From: Flavobacteriales bacterium
GTDB taxonomy: Bacteria; Bacteroidota; Bacteroidia; Flavobacteriales_D; CAJJDF01
Reading direction: 5' to 3'
NCBI GenBank assembly: GCA_018609055.1
Contig: JABAYJ010000009.1
Span: 183,761-247,760 of the forward strand
Length of the DNA stretch: 64,000 nucleotides
Of this stretch, positions 25,780 to 34,357 are shown piece by piece (within the stretch, counting starts at the first letter, position 1; every line of letters starts with the position of its first letter). Both the position numbers and the translations under genes were made by a program. A model generated the notes under the pieces. It saw nothing but the letters and a program-made list of their open reading frames with translations, made no database searches and had not been told where the DNA came from.

Positions 25780-26298
25780 ATGGAATATCAAGATTGGTTG
25801 GAATTACCGAAACAAACCAAAGACAAGAATAAAAAGTTTATTACTAAACTTAAAAATAAGAAACCCAAGAATTTGGATGATATGTTTCATGAAAAGCACG
25901 AAGAAGTTTTTGAAGACATTGACTGCTTAAAGTGCGGTAATTGCTGCAAAACAACAAGTCCAATTTTTAGAGAAGTAGATATAAAGCGTATCGCTAAAAA
26001 ACTAAGAATGAAGGAGCCAGACTTTATCGATTATTATTTGAAAATTGATGGAGATGGAGATTATGTGCTACAAGAAGCACCTTGCGCATTTTTTGATGAG
26101 CAAGATAATACGTGTGGAATTTATGATTTTAGACCTGCGGCCTGTGGAGAATATCCGCATACTAACAGAAAAAACATGTTCCAAATATTAGATTTAACTC
26201 TAAGTAACACAGAAGTTTGCCCTGCAGTTGCTCGTATAGTTACCGAATTAGAAAAAGTAACTAATATGGATAGAAAGTTACCTAGGACTAGGGATTAG
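25780..26298 (+). CDS. YkgJ/Fli B-type cysteine-cluster protein
   Basis: This 172-residue cytoplasmic protein of the zinc/iron-chelating cysteine cluster family (PF03692) has CLKCGNCCKT in the middle, then PCAFFDEQDNTCGIYDFRPAACGEYP. The eight-Cys pattern is complete. Family members probably bind a metal or Fe-S cluster. Few are characterised. It converges with arsM 4 bases away. Confidence 0.88.
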   Translation: MEYQDWLELPKQTKDKNKKFITKLKNKKPKNLDDMFHEKHEEVFEDIDCLKCGNCCKTTSPIFREVDIKRIAKKLRMKEPDFIDYYLKIDGDGDYVLQEAPCAFFDEQDNTCGIYDFRPAACGEYPHTNRKNMFQILDLTLSNTEVCPAVARIVTELEKVTNMDRKLPRTRD

Positions 26299-26302
26299 GT
26301 TC

Positions 26303-27355
26303 TTAACAACAAGAAGCATCACCACTATTCACATCAGAAGTGAAAGGAATGTTTCCTCCACATCCTTCGAATATTCCATAGTGGGCATCCCAAGTTCCAT
26401 AAAAATCGAAGTGTTTTTTATACCTAGTTTCGTTAAGCATATTGTAAGAGTTTCCACAAACTGTCATCACTTTTCCTTTTTCAAAAATGTGGTGTTCATC
26501 TAGTTTCATGCTCAATTCTTCTTCAGGAATCCCTCCTTTGTAAGCTACAGCCTGTCCGTAATCTTCACAGTCAGATTCCAAACCATCTAGTTTCCATAAA
26601 CGGTATGTTACTGAGTAGAATTTAATGTCTCCAACTAGCTCTTCAAGCTCTTCGTTTTCTATTGTAATAGGTTTGTCTTCAACAGCTCTAGGATCTGTAA
26701 AACCTGCTTTTTTAGCTGTATTCAAAAAATCATTCCAATACAAAGCACCACTCAAACATTCTCCCCAAAGGATTTTGTCATCTTGTAAATGTTGTGGTAT
26801 TCTTCTATCAGAATATACATCAGAAAAGTACATTTCTCCTCCTGGCTTCAACAGCTCGTAAGCATCTTTCAATACTTTGTGCTTATCCATTGCTAGGTTT
26901 ATAACACAGTTAGATATAATTACATCAAACGAACCTTTTTCAAGATTCAATTCATCTAATTTTTCAATATTTCCTTTTATAAATTCTACATTCGATTTTT
27001 TGTATCCAAATTTTTCTCTGTGGTATTCGATATGATCATTGGCAACTTTTAGTTGTTCATCAGTCATGTCAACTCCTACAACATATCCGTTTTCTCCAAC
27101 AAGTTTTCCAGCAATGTAGCAATCTCTTCCACTTCCCGAACCTAAATCTAATATTCTAAGTCCTTCTACATCAGTAGGAATAGTTAATCCACATCCGTAA
27201 TATTTAGCTTGAACTTCTTCAGCAACAATATTAAGAGCTTCCAATATATGCTTTGGTGGTCTTGTTAAAGTACAACAAGCATTCGTTTTCAAATCTTCGG
27301 AATTTTGTAGTTCTGTTCCATAATATTCTTTTACTTCTTCGTGGATATCTTGCAT
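26303..27355 (-). CDS. arsM: Arsenite S-adenosylmethionine methyltransferase ArsM
   Basis: This 350-residue enzyme methylates As(III) to volatile or less bound forms. It has SAM motif DLGSGSGRD (70-78) and the conserved ArsM cysteines: C27/C28 (NACC), C55 (YYGCGL), C150 (ISNCVINL) and C200 (WGECLSGALYW). It ends in a Cys pair (DASCC). I chose the ATG that gives MQDIHEEVKEYYG. A longer ATG frame 54 bases upstream would begin inside a palindromic site. No arsR, arsC or efflux gene is in the window. Confidence 0.87.
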   Translation of the reverse strand: MQDIHEEVKEYYGTELQNSEDLKTNACCTLTRPPKHILEALNIVAEEVQAKYYGCGLTIPTDVEGLRILDLGSGSGRDCYIAGKLVGENGYVVGVDMTDEQLKVANDHIEYHREKFGYKKSNVEFIKGNIEKLDELNLEKGSFDVIISNCVINLAMDKHKVLKDAYELLKPGGEMYFSDVYSDRRIPQHLQDDKILWGECLSGALYWNDFLNTAKKAGFTDPRAVEDKPITIENEELEELVGDIKFYSVTYRLWKLDGLESDCEDYGQAVAYKGGIPEEELSMKLDEHHIFEKGKVMTVCGNSYNMLNETRYKKHFDFYGTWDAHYGIFEGCGGNIPFTSDVNSGDASCC

Positions 27356-27401
27356 TAGATTATTTTTTATAAAGGTATAAAAATGGAGTCGTATTATAGA
27401 T

Positions 27402-27423
27402 TGTTTCATTACATAATGAAACA
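27402..27423. promoter_or_regulatory. 22-base palindrome, candidate operator of arsM
   Basis: TGTTTCATT and AATGAAACA are perfect 9-base arms around ACAT, located 47 bases before the chosen arsM start and just after the CrtA-like gene stop. No T-run follows in either direction, so a terminator is unlikely. A dimeric repressor site, for example of an ArsR-type protein, is the natural reading (inference). Confidence 0.6.
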
Positions 27424-27429
27424 GATTTT

Positions 27430-28110
27430 TTAATGATTTAATAATTCTCCTTGAATTTCAAAAGGATGAAAACGAGCGAATAATGAATCGGAAAAATAAC
27501 CTTTTTCCATAGCCTTTCTTACAGCACTTGCATGTGCTGGATTCTTGTAAGAAAAATCTCTCATAGTTTTAATATTTTTCCACATAGAGAAAGTTGCTTG
27601 CATTACTAGCGGCCATTCGCCAATCCCTTTGTTGTAAATAATTTCGGGATATTGATCCATTGATTTAGAAATACTTGGAACTGTTTTCCAGAAGGAATAC
27701 ATATATCTAGGTTTTATTAAAGCTCTAGTTATCACGGCAATTTTTTGAGTAGCTGGTGCAGTTTCAATTTTTTTGAAAGGTTGTTTTTTTCCCCATTCCC
27801 CATTTGAAGCAAGGTTATGCATCAGTACATGTGAGTATGCTTCAGAGGTTTGTGTATATTGATTCATAATATCCGAAGCAAGAAATTTCCGAGCTTTTTC
27901 CTCGTTCTCAAAAACTGTTAAAAGTGAAAACGTAGAAAAATCTGGTTTTACTGAAAACCCTTTTCCACTTCCTGTTCCAAATGGTTTCCAAAAAGTGAGG
28001 CCATCAATCTTTTTACCAGCAACTGGTGGTCTTCCCATTCTGCCAAGTGCTTGTAATTTATTACGAAATCCTTTGTACTGAAATAATGATACAATTGTAG
28101 TTTGCGGCAT
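27430..28110 (-). CDS. CrtA-like (spheroidene monooxygenase-type) protein
   Basis: The 226 residues resemble the CrtA family: TIVSLFQYKGFRNKLQALGRMGR at the start, KPFGTGSGKGFSVKPDFSTFSLLTVFEN, then GIGEWPLVMQATFSMWKNIKTMRDFSYKNPAHASAVRKA. In purple bacteria CrtA oxidises carotenoids. Bacteroidota homologues occur without photosynthesis genes and their substrates are unknown. No other carotenoid gene is in the window. It has no signal peptide or membrane segment. Confidence 0.75.
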   Translation of the reverse strand: MPQTTIVSLFQYKGFRNKLQALGRMGRPPVAGKKIDGLTFWKPFGTGSGKGFSVKPDFSTFSLLTVFENEEKARKFLASDIMNQYTQTSEAYSHVLMHNLASNGEWGKKQPFKKIETAPATQKIAVITRALIKPRYMYSFWKTVPSISKSMDQYPEIIYNKGIGEWPLVMQATFSMWKNIKTMRDFSYKNPAHASAVRKAMEKGYFSDSLFARFHPFEIQGELLNH

Positions 28111-28206
28111 AGCTTAATTTTGTTGTTACAAGTTACTTCAAATTAAGTTTTGGTGTTGAGATAATCAATTAAAAAAAATGGTAAAGTTTGAATCTTATTA
28201 AGCTTT

Positions 28207-28911
28207 TTATTTCACAGATTTAGAAATCTCAATAGCCCGATTTCTCTGTTCTTGATTTAATTGACTTCCAAACAAATGGAAAGAAGAATATTTGTCATTG
28301 TTTTCAATAATTATATCAAGTTCTCCAATATCATTTTTAGAGGGTTGAAGAATCCATATGTTTTTTAATTCATCAGAATATAAAGTCATATTAAGTGAAT
28401 CAAATTTTGGAGGAATCATTGTGTCCAGCTCATAGTCATATTCTTCATGCATTTTTATTTTAGAGTTGTAACTACCATTAGTTTTAGCATACTTAATTAT
28501 GTCTTCTAGCTTTTTTTCTGTTTCATCAGAATAATAAAAATTTTTTCGCTTTTGTTTGTGTACATACTTTTCTAGTTCATTTGGAATTCTTGGATACATT
28601 CCTGAGAATAATCCGAATGTATCTTTTTCATTGATTACAATTTGATAAACAGAAAAATCTGGTCCATTGGAGATTGAAACCGTACTATTTTTTGGTAATG
28701 AAAATTTACTTCCACCTAAACTGTAATAATCTAGATTTTTTCCAGAACTTATTCTTTGAATGAATTCGATTTCGTCATTTCTTATAGAGGCTTCCTTAGG
28801 TTTATCTCTTAAAAAAAACAGAGCTAAAGAAATTAAAAGTGTTGAGATAACAAAAATCCAAAATAATTTTCGGTTCACATTATTGAGAATATTTTTAACA
28901 GAATCTGACAT
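28207..28911 (-). CDS. Membrane-anchored protein of unknown function
   Basis: This 234-residue protein has one membrane helix near the N-terminus (KLFWIFVISTLLISLALFF) after a short cytoplasmic segment. The rest would be periplasmic and shows no known domain. I chose the ATG giving MSDSVKNIL. The longer frame starts with TTG inside the upstream methyltransferase gene. It lies 16 bases after that gene and is probably co-transcribed. Confidence 0.65.
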   Translation of the reverse strand: MSDSVKNILNNVNRKLFWIFVISTLLISLALFFLRDKPKEASIRNDEIEFIQRISSGKNLDYYSLGGSKFSLPKNSTVSISNGPDFSVYQIVINEKDTFGLFSGMYPRIPNELEKYVHKQKRKNFYYSDETEKKLEDIIKYAKTNGSYNSKIKMHEEYDYELDTMIPPKFDSLNMTLYSDELKNIWILQPSKNDIGELDIIIENNDKYSSFHLFGSQLNQEQRNRAIEISKSVK

Positions 28912-28927
28912 TGAGTATTGTTGTGAT

Positions 28928-29569
28928 TTACAACTTCCTAGCAACCATCAACCCATCTCTTACTGGCATGAGCATGTTTTCTACTCTTGGGTCGGAGTTT
29001 ATTTTTTTATTGTATTCGTCTAGCGCTTTGGTATCTGTATCGGTATTTACTTCATCAGTCAATACTTTTCCGCTCCACAATACATTATCGGCAATTATAA
29101 ATCCACCTTGGTTTACTTTATCAATCACCAAATCATAATAATTAGAGTAATTGTGTTTGTCAGCATCTATAAATACTAAATCGAATTTCATATCTAAAGT
29201 AGGTATGATGTCAATTGCATTTCCAACTCTCATGTCTATTTGGTTTCCATATCCTGATTTTTCGAAATAGGAGGTAGCCATAGTTTCCAATTCATTGTTT
29301 ATGTCAATAGTTACCAATTTCCCATCTGGTTGCATTCCCTCTGCAAAACAAATAGCCGAATAACCTGTGTAAGTTCCAATTTCTAGTACGTTTTTAGGTT
29401 TTAACATGTGGCTAAACATACTCAAAATTCTTCCTTGAATATGCCCTGATAACATTCTTGGAATAAGCACTTTAAGGTGAGTTTCTCTGTTAAGATTATA
29501 AAGAACTTCAGTTTCTTTTTGAGTGTGTTCTTGAGAGTATTGTTCTATTTCTTTTGGTAAAAATTCCAT
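28928..29569 (-). CDS. Class I SAM-dependent O-methyltransferase
   Basis: This 213-residue cytoplasmic enzyme is of the catechol/caffeoyl-CoA O-methyltransferase type (methyltransf_3). Motifs are VLEIGTYTGYSAICFAEGM (SAM binding), LVTIDIN and DLVFIDADKHNYSNYYDL (metal-binding Asp), then GGFIIADNVLWSGKV. The substrate is probably a hydroxyl of a small aromatic or quinone-like molecule but is unknown. It is 11 bases from the T9SS gene upstream. Confidence 0.88.
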   Translation of the reverse strand: MEFLPKEIEQYSQEHTQKETEVLYNLNRETHLKVLIPRMLSGHIQGRILSMFSHMLKPKNVLEIGTYTGYSAICFAEGMQPDGKLVTIDINNELETMATSYFEKSGYGNQIDMRVGNAIDIIPTLDMKFDLVFIDADKHNYSNYYDLVIDKVNQGGFIIADNVLWSGKVLTDEVNTDTDTKALDEYNKKINSDPRVENMLMPVRDGLMVARKL

Positions 29570-29580
29570 TGTCGTGTTAC

Positions 29581-30675
29581 TTAGTTTTTTATAAAAGGTT
29601 TAACTACTTGTTGATTTCCAAGAGTTATTTGTAAATGGTAATATCCAGGATTTAATTCTGATAAAAATAAGGTAAATTCTGATTGAAACCCAAAGCTATT
29701 TTCCATGACTATTTTTCCTTGAGTATTCATTACTCTATAGCTCATTTCATTTGGTGGGTTTTCTAAATCATTAATTGAAACTATCAATTGTTCGCTAGCA
29801 GGATTAGGCATTGCCGTTATCATGGTAGATTTTTCAATAGTAATAGCAGAAAGAAAAGGGCTGAAGTTTAACACATACAACTTTGCTCCAGGAAAAAACT
29901 GATTGTTCTCTTGAGTGATATATAGTGTTTGAGAGTTCAAAAAACTAACTCCTTCTTTTTGAGTTAGTGAAAAGTAAAAGGTAGATCTCCTTCCATTAAA
30001 AAAATCACTACCAGTATAATTATCAAAAATCACTATTCTGTCCATTGATAAGATTGCCAACTTCCCCGAAGAATGAATGTCTGCTCCAGTTACCAATGGA
30101 GTCATAACACTATCCAAAAGTAATGCAGGATAATTTCCAGCAGAATCGGGTAATTGATACAGTTTAGAATATCCAGATGTTCCCCAGTTTTTTGTTAGAA
30201 TATACAAGTTTCCATTGTGATGAAAAAGTGCTTCGCAATCTTTGTCTTGATTGGTATCTGGAAATGTTAATTGGTCAGGATAATTGAAATAAATGGCTTC
30301 TGGTGTTATATTATTTCCAGTAACAGTATCTAGGTTTGGAAGTTTATAAACTACCAAATTAGTTCGGTTGTGGTTGTTGTTACCGAAATCTCCTACATAA
30401 TAATTACCCAAATTATCCTGAGTAATATCTTCAAAATCAACTGCAGTAATTCCGTTTAAATAAACTGAATCAATTTGGTTTCCGTTAGAGTCTATTTTGT
30501 AAAGTATTGGTCCATCTCCACTATCGTTATGAGTCCAAAAGCTATTGTTTGTTTTGGCAATTAATCCAGAGGTTTCATTTAATTTTGAAGGTAAATTACT
30601 AACCAATCTCAAGTTTTGTGCAAGCGCAACCGAGGAGGAAAAAATAAGAAGTAGTAAGAGTTTTTTCATGCTCAT
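29581..30675 (-). CDS. Secreted beta-propeller-like protein with T9SS tail
   Basis: A 364-residue protein has a signal peptide (LLLLLIFSSSVALAQ). A body of repeated strand motifs follows (WTHNDSGDGPILYKID, AVDFEDITQDNLGNYYVGDFGNN, DKDCEALFHHNGNLYILTKNW) resembling SdiA-regulated/NHL-type propellers. The last 75 residues are a type A sorting tail (ITAMPNPASEQLIVSI, YRVMNTQGKIVMEN, LNPGYYHLQITLGN, FIKN). It is exported through T9SS. Its start overlaps the TonB-like gene by ATGA. Function unknown. Confidence 0.85.
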   Translation of the reverse strand: MSMKKLLLLLIFSSSVALAQNLRLVSNLPSKLNETSGLIAKTNNSFWTHNDSGDGPILYKIDSNGNQIDSVYLNGITAVDFEDITQDNLGNYYVGDFGNNNHNRTNLVVYKLPNLDTVTGNNITPEAIYFNYPDQLTFPDTNQDKDCEALFHHNGNLYILTKNWGTSGYSKLYQLPDSAGNYPALLLDSVMTPLVTGADIHSSGKLAILSMDRIVIFDNYTGSDFFNGRRSTFYFSLTQKEGVSFLNSQTLYITQENNQFFPGAKLYVLNFSPFLSAITIEKSTMITAMPNPASEQLIVSINDLENPPNEMSYRVMNTQGKIVMENSFGFQSEFTLFLSELNPGYYHLQITLGNQQVVKPFIKN

Positions 30676-31400
30676 TGACTTACAAAATTATAAATGATGT
30701 AACCATCTGTAGTTGCTTTACCATCCAAATCAGAATTAACTGTGGTAGTATTTTTTGCGTAATCCAATGCGTTTTGAATTAAGCATTCGTTTGTAGTGTT
30801 TGATTTTGAACTATTTACTGAAGCTTGTTTCACTCTACCTAGTTTATCAACCTTAATGTTTACATAAATTTTTCCACCTCCTTTACATACATAGGTTGGC
30901 TTATCGGTACTGCAATTTCTTCCTGGAACATTACATGAAACAGTAACACTTCCAGCAAATTGATTACCTCCTTTTTTAGTTTTAGGATTTTCTCCTTTGG
31001 GAGCTTTCTTCTTTTTTTTATCTTCTGGATATTTACTAGGATCAAATCCTTTAAGTCCATTTTTTCGTAATTCGTTTACTGTATTGGCATTTTCTGCAGC
31101 AATTTCGTCTAGTATTTGTTGTTCAATTTCTGCTTCGCTATAATTTTTATAACTCTGGTTACGAATATTTTGAATATCCTTCATCAGATTGGTAAGCGAT
31201 TGATTATTTTCTTCAACAATCTCTTCTTCCAAAGGATCCTCGTCTAATTCTGTGAAGTCAAGTTCTAGAAGTAAATCTTTTTCAATGATTATTGAGCCTT
31301 GCTCTAGAGTAGAAATGTTGAAATACAAGAAAGCCATTACATGAATAACTAAAGCTATTAGTAGTGCAATGATGCTTGTGGTTTTCCAGTTCTTGTTCAT
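30672..31400 (-). CDS. TonB-like envelope protein
   Basis: This 242-residue protein has an N-terminal membrane anchor (TTSIIALLIALVIHVMAFLYF), an acidic then basic linker (EEEIVEENNQS, KKKKKAPKGENPKTKKGGNQ) and a C-terminal region like a TonB C-terminal domain (GGKIYVNIKVDKLGRVKQASVN). Two cysteines (VSCNVPGRNC) precede this domain. It could transduce energy to outer membrane receptors, but no exbBD or receptor gene is adjacent. It overlaps the T9SS gene, as in a paired expression unit. Confidence 0.78.
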   Translation of the reverse strand: MNKNWKTTSIIALLIALVIHVMAFLYFNISTLEQGSIIIEKDLLLELDFTELDEDPLEEEIVEENNQSLTNLMKDIQNIRNQSYKNYSEAEIEQQILDEIAAENANTVNELRKNGLKGFDPSKYPEDKKKKKAPKGENPKTKKGGNQFAGSVTVSCNVPGRNCSTDKPTYVCKGGGKIYVNIKVDKLGRVKQASVNSSKSNTTNECLIQNALDYAKNTTTVNSDLDGKATTDGYIIYNFVSQ

Positions 31401-31481
31401 TCGAATCGTTATACCAGTAAAGGTAATACAAATAAAAGAGCCGTTATAGTTATCCTCTATTTTTAAGAATCAATGGATTAA

Positions 31482-31512
31482 TTGGATTAAAATGTCCTTT
31501 TTCGTATGTTTG
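31482..31512 (+). promoter_or_regulatory. Bacteroidota-type promoter of the DUF3276 gene
   Basis: TTG at 31482-31484, a 20-base spacer and TATGTTTG at 31505-31512 fit the consensus exactly. The start codon lies 29 bases downstream. Confidence 0.65.
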
Positions 31513-31541
31513 TTTAGTAAAAACACAAAAACGATTGATTG

Positions 31542-31859
31542 ATGGATGATGTAGTTAACAGAGATGAAGTTTATTCTAATGCTGTAAGAGCAGGGAAAAG
31601 AACCTATTTTTTTGATGTAAAAGCGACAAGAGGAAACGACCTTTATGTAACAATTACCGAAAGCAAAAAGAAATATAAAGATGATGGTGAATTCTTTTAC
31701 GAAAAGCACAAATTGTTTTTATACAAGGAAGATTTCGAAAAGTTTAAAGATGGATTTGATGATGTGTTATCAAAAATTGAAGAATTAAGAGCAACAGGAA
31801 ACTACAAAGAAGACAATAAAGAAGATTACACGGCAAGTGTAAAGTTTGAAGATTTGTAG
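31542..31859 (+). CDS. DUF3276 (PUR-alpha-like) nucleic-acid-binding protein
   Basis: This 105-residue protein matches the Bacteroidota DUF3276 family, which has a PUR (whirly-like) fold for single-stranded DNA or RNA: RAGKRTYFFDVKATRGNDLYVTITESKKK and HKLFLYKEDFEKFKDGFDDVL. The ATG was chosen over a TTG one codon earlier. It has its own promoter and terminator and is likely well expressed. Its exact role is not known. Confidence 0.85.
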   Translation: MDDVVNRDEVYSNAVRAGKRTYFFDVKATRGNDLYVTITESKKKYKDDGEFFYEKHKLFLYKEDFEKFKDGFDDVLSKIEELRATGNYKEDNKEDYTASVKFEDL

Positions 31860-31881
31860 AAATCTAATATATATTGAATAA

Positions 31882-31912
31882 AAAAAGGAGCAGTTTTACT
31901 GCTCCTTTTTTT
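31882..31912. terminator. Bidirectional terminator after the DUF3276 gene
   Basis: AAAAAGGAGCAGT and ACTGCTCCTTTTT pair perfectly (13 base pairs) around a TTT loop. It also touches the stop codon of the convergent substrate-binding-like gene, so it can serve both. Confidence 0.85.
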
Positions 31913-32768
31913 ATGCCTTAAAAAAGGCTAATTCAGGTTTCTCGTCAATTATTCCAGCATAGTGAAGAGTGTGTAATACGTTTTTTAATAATTTATCAGA
32001 AATATCATTGTTTACACTCCATTCTGTAGCGTGAAACCAAGATTCTACATCTTCTAGTTTTTGGTTGTAACGATCACTAACTTCTTGAACTGAAGTTGGC
32101 GATAACATAAACTGTTTAGAAGTAAAGTAAATCACTTTTAGCATGTTATCAATAGCCTCTTTTTCTTTTGAAATAATATCATTTGTAGCAGCAATCATAA
32201 AACAAGGCCACGGAGTAACGTAATCTCCCAAGTGTTTTAAAGTTCCGTTATCTACGTATGGTTTAGTCGTATATTTTTCCCAATAAAAAGCATCTGTTTC
32301 ATTCTCAGTAAGAGATTCCAAAGCGCCTTCTAAGTTTTTTATTACTTGAAATTGTTCTTCTTTTATTTTGATTTTCTTGGCATTAGCATCTACAATCGGC
32401 ATTAAATGCGAACCAGATCCAAAACGGCTAATTGCATAATTCTTATCGTAAATTTCTCCGTAGTAATTTACTGGATTATTAATTCCTGTATAAACTCCCC
32501 AAATAAGTGGAGTATTCAAATATTTCCCAATTAGTTTAGATGGATTTCCTTTTACAATATCAGAAATTATTCCTTCTGTAAGTAATATGCAGACATCAAT
32601 TTCATTATCTCTCAGTGCTTTGGTCATTTGACCTGTACCACCTTTAAAAACAGTCCATTCCAGTTCAATTCCTTCTTTTTCGAACAAGCCATTTTCCATA
32701 GCTAGGTGCCAAGTAAGATTAAAGTGTTCGGGAACACCTCCAACTCTTATTTTGGTTAGTTTACTCAT
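31911..32768 (-). CDS. NMT1/SsuA-like substrate-binding-fold protein without signal peptide
   Basis: The 285 residues follow the periplasmic-binding type II pattern of SsuA/TauA/THI5-like proteins: RVGGVPEHFNLTWHLAMENGLFEKEGIELEWTVFKGGTGQMTKALRDNEIDVCILLTEG. The start is cytoplasmic in character, with no signal or lipobox, and no ABC permease or ATPase gene is near. It may be a cytosolic ligand-binding protein or an enzyme of this fold. It overlaps the def stop by one base. Confidence 0.75.
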   Translation of the reverse strand: MSKLTKIRVGGVPEHFNLTWHLAMENGLFEKEGIELEWTVFKGGTGQMTKALRDNEIDVCILLTEGIISDIVKGNPSKLIGKYLNTPLIWGVYTGINNPVNYYGEIYDKNYAISRFGSGSHLMPIVDANAKKIKIKEEQFQVIKNLEGALESLTENETDAFYWEKYTTKPYVDNGTLKHLGDYVTPWPCFMIAATNDIISKEKEAIDNMLKVIYFTSKQFMLSPTSVQEVSDRYNQKLEDVESWFHATEWSVNNDISDKLLKNVLHTLHYAGIIDEKPELAFFKA

Positions 32769-33352
32769 TACTTAGGAAACTTCATCTTGTACTTTACAGG
32801 AACAATTCCTTTACTAATATCAGTCAATTTACGTTTGTTCAATCTACGTTTCATTGGCGATAAATAATCTGTAAATAGCTTTGCTTCAATATGATCGTAT
32901 TCATGCTGAACAACTCTTGCTGCTAATCCAGAAAGTTCTTCTTCTACCAATTCCCAGTTTTCATTGTAGTAAGAAATTACTACATTTTCTTGTCTAAAAA
33001 CTTCTTCCCTTATTCCAGGAATACTCAAACATCCTTCTTCAAATCCCCATTCTTCTCCATGTTCTTCTTCAATAATAGGATTGATGAATACTCGTTTAAA
33101 TGTTTTTAAAAATTCATTTTCTTTCTTTTCTTCTTCTGTTTCAGCTTCATCTTCAGCAAAAGGAGAACCATCAATGATAAATAACCTTAGTGCTTTTCCA
33201 ATTTGTGGAGCAGCCAGTCCTACACCATTAGATCCGTACATAGTCTCAAACATATTCGAAATAAGTTTTTTCATTTCGTCATTAAGCTCCTCAATTTCAT
33301 GAGTGTCTTTTCTTAAGATAGGATGTCCGTATGCGTAAATTGGTAATATCAT
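32768..33352 (-). CDS. def: Peptide deformylase
   Basis: This cytoplasmic metalloenzyme of 194 residues removes the formyl group from nascent proteins. The three motifs are GVGLAAPQ (43-50), EGCLS with metal ligand C108, and QHEYDH with H150, E151 and H154. There is an acidic insertion (DEAETEEEKKENE, about 68-80) compared with E. coli. It lies 6 bases after ruvX. Confidence 0.96.
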   Translation of the reverse strand: MILPIYAYGHPILRKDTHEIEELNDEMKKLISNMFETMYGSNGVGLAAPQIGKALRLFIIDGSPFAEDEAETEEEKKENEFLKTFKRVFINPIIEEEHGEEWGFEEGCLSIPGIREEVFRQENVVISYYNENWELVEEELSGLAARVVQHEYDHIEAKLFTDYLSPMKRRLNKRKLTDISKGIVPVKYKMKFPK

Positions 33353-33358
33353 TGTTCT

Positions 33359-33790
33359 TTATTCTTTTAAATAGCTGTAGGATTGCGAATCCAAATAACT
33401 TTGCAGAATGATGGTAGCACTTATTTTGTCTATCATCTTCTTGTCTCTTCTGTCTTTCTTTTTCATTCCCCCAGCAAACATTGCTTGTTTAGCAAGTTTA
33501 GAGGTAAATCGTTCGTCCACTCTTTCCACTTTGATTTCTGGAAATAGCTTGCCGATTTTTTTTGCTAAAGTATCCGAAGGCTTTGTGGCATCAGTTGGTA
33601 AGTTTTGTAAGTTCATTGGTTTACCTACCACAATAGTTTCAATTTCTTCGTCTTTCATTAGTTGAGTTAAAAACACATAGATTTCGTTTGTCGCAACAGT
33701 AGTTAATCCTGTAGCAAATATTTTGGAACCATCCGTTATAGCAATTCCAGTTCGTTTCATTCCGTAATCTATGGCAAGTATTTTACCCAT
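33359..33790 (-). CDS. ruvX: Putative pre-16S rRNA nuclease/Holliday junction resolvase RuvX (YqgF)
   Basis: This 143-residue RNase H-fold protein starts MGKILAIDYGMKRTGIA and has VVGKPMNL, ERVDERFTSKLAKQAM and DKISATIILQSYLDS with the acidic residues expected. The ATG was chosen because the longer frame starts with TTG nine codons earlier. In E. coli the protein processes the 16S rRNA 5' end. It leads the def operon. Confidence 0.93.
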   Translation of the reverse strand: MGKILAIDYGMKRTGIAITDGSKIFATGLTTVATNEIYVFLTQLMKDEEIETIVVGKPMNLQNLPTDATKPSDTLAKKIGKLFPEIKVERVDERFTSKLAKQAMFAGGMKKKDRRDKKMIDKISATIILQSYLDSQSYSYLKE

Positions 33791-33907
33791 GTCACAAAAG
33801 TAATAGTTTTTACTCAATGATTTTAATAAATCATGGGATTTTAGGAAGCTAAATTTAGTAGAGATTTTAAGTATTTAGATGATATTGTTTTCCTATTTTT
33901 ATAGTCC

Positions 33908-34357
33908 ATGAAATTTAAAAAACTCCATACCACAAAATCCATAGAATTTTACTCTGCTGATATCAGTACGGTTCTAGAATTACCCGAAATTGTTGAAGGT
34001 ATAAGTGCTGGATTTCCTTCTCCTGCGGGAGATTTTTTGGATGTGTCTATCGATTTAAATAAAGAATTAATAAAAAGCCCTTCGTCTACTTTTTTTGGAA
34101 GAGTAAGAGGAGATAGCATGGTTGATGCTGGATTGAATGATGGTGATTTATTAATTATTGATAAGAGTTTGGAACCAATTGATGGAAAAATTGCTATTTG
34201 TTATATTGAAGGTGATTTTACCTGCAAACGTATCAAAATAGAAAATGACATTGTATGGTTAGTAGCTGAAAACAAGTCATATAAACCTATTAAAATCACC
34301 AAAGAAGACGATTTTTTAATTTGGGGAATTGTTACTACCGTTATTAAGTCTGTATAA
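33908..34357 (+). CDS. umuD: UmuD-like S24 self-cleaving protein
   Basis: This 149-residue LexA/UmuD-type protein has the cleavage site A40-G41 (SPAGDF), nucleophile S70 (GDSMVDAG) and base K94 (DGKIAICYI). There is no DNA-binding domain. After cleavage the protein would activate UmuC for lesion bypass. Stop and umuC start overlap (TAATG). I see no recognisable LexA box upstream. Confidence 0.9.
   Translation: MKFKKLHTTKSIEFYSADISTVLELPEIVEGISAGFPSPAGDFLDVSIDLNKELIKSPSSTFFGRVRGDSMVDAGLNDGDLLIIDKSLEPIDGKIAICYIEGDFTCKRIKIENDIVWLVAENKSYKPIKITKEDDFLIWGIVTTVIKSV

Noticed and set aside
27356..27409. A longer arsM start giving 18 extra residues (MKQSIIRLHFYTFIKNN)
   Set aside because: Its ATG lies within the 22-base palindrome, and the added residues do not match the ArsM start. 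The internal ATG gives the usual MQDIHEEV-type beginning.
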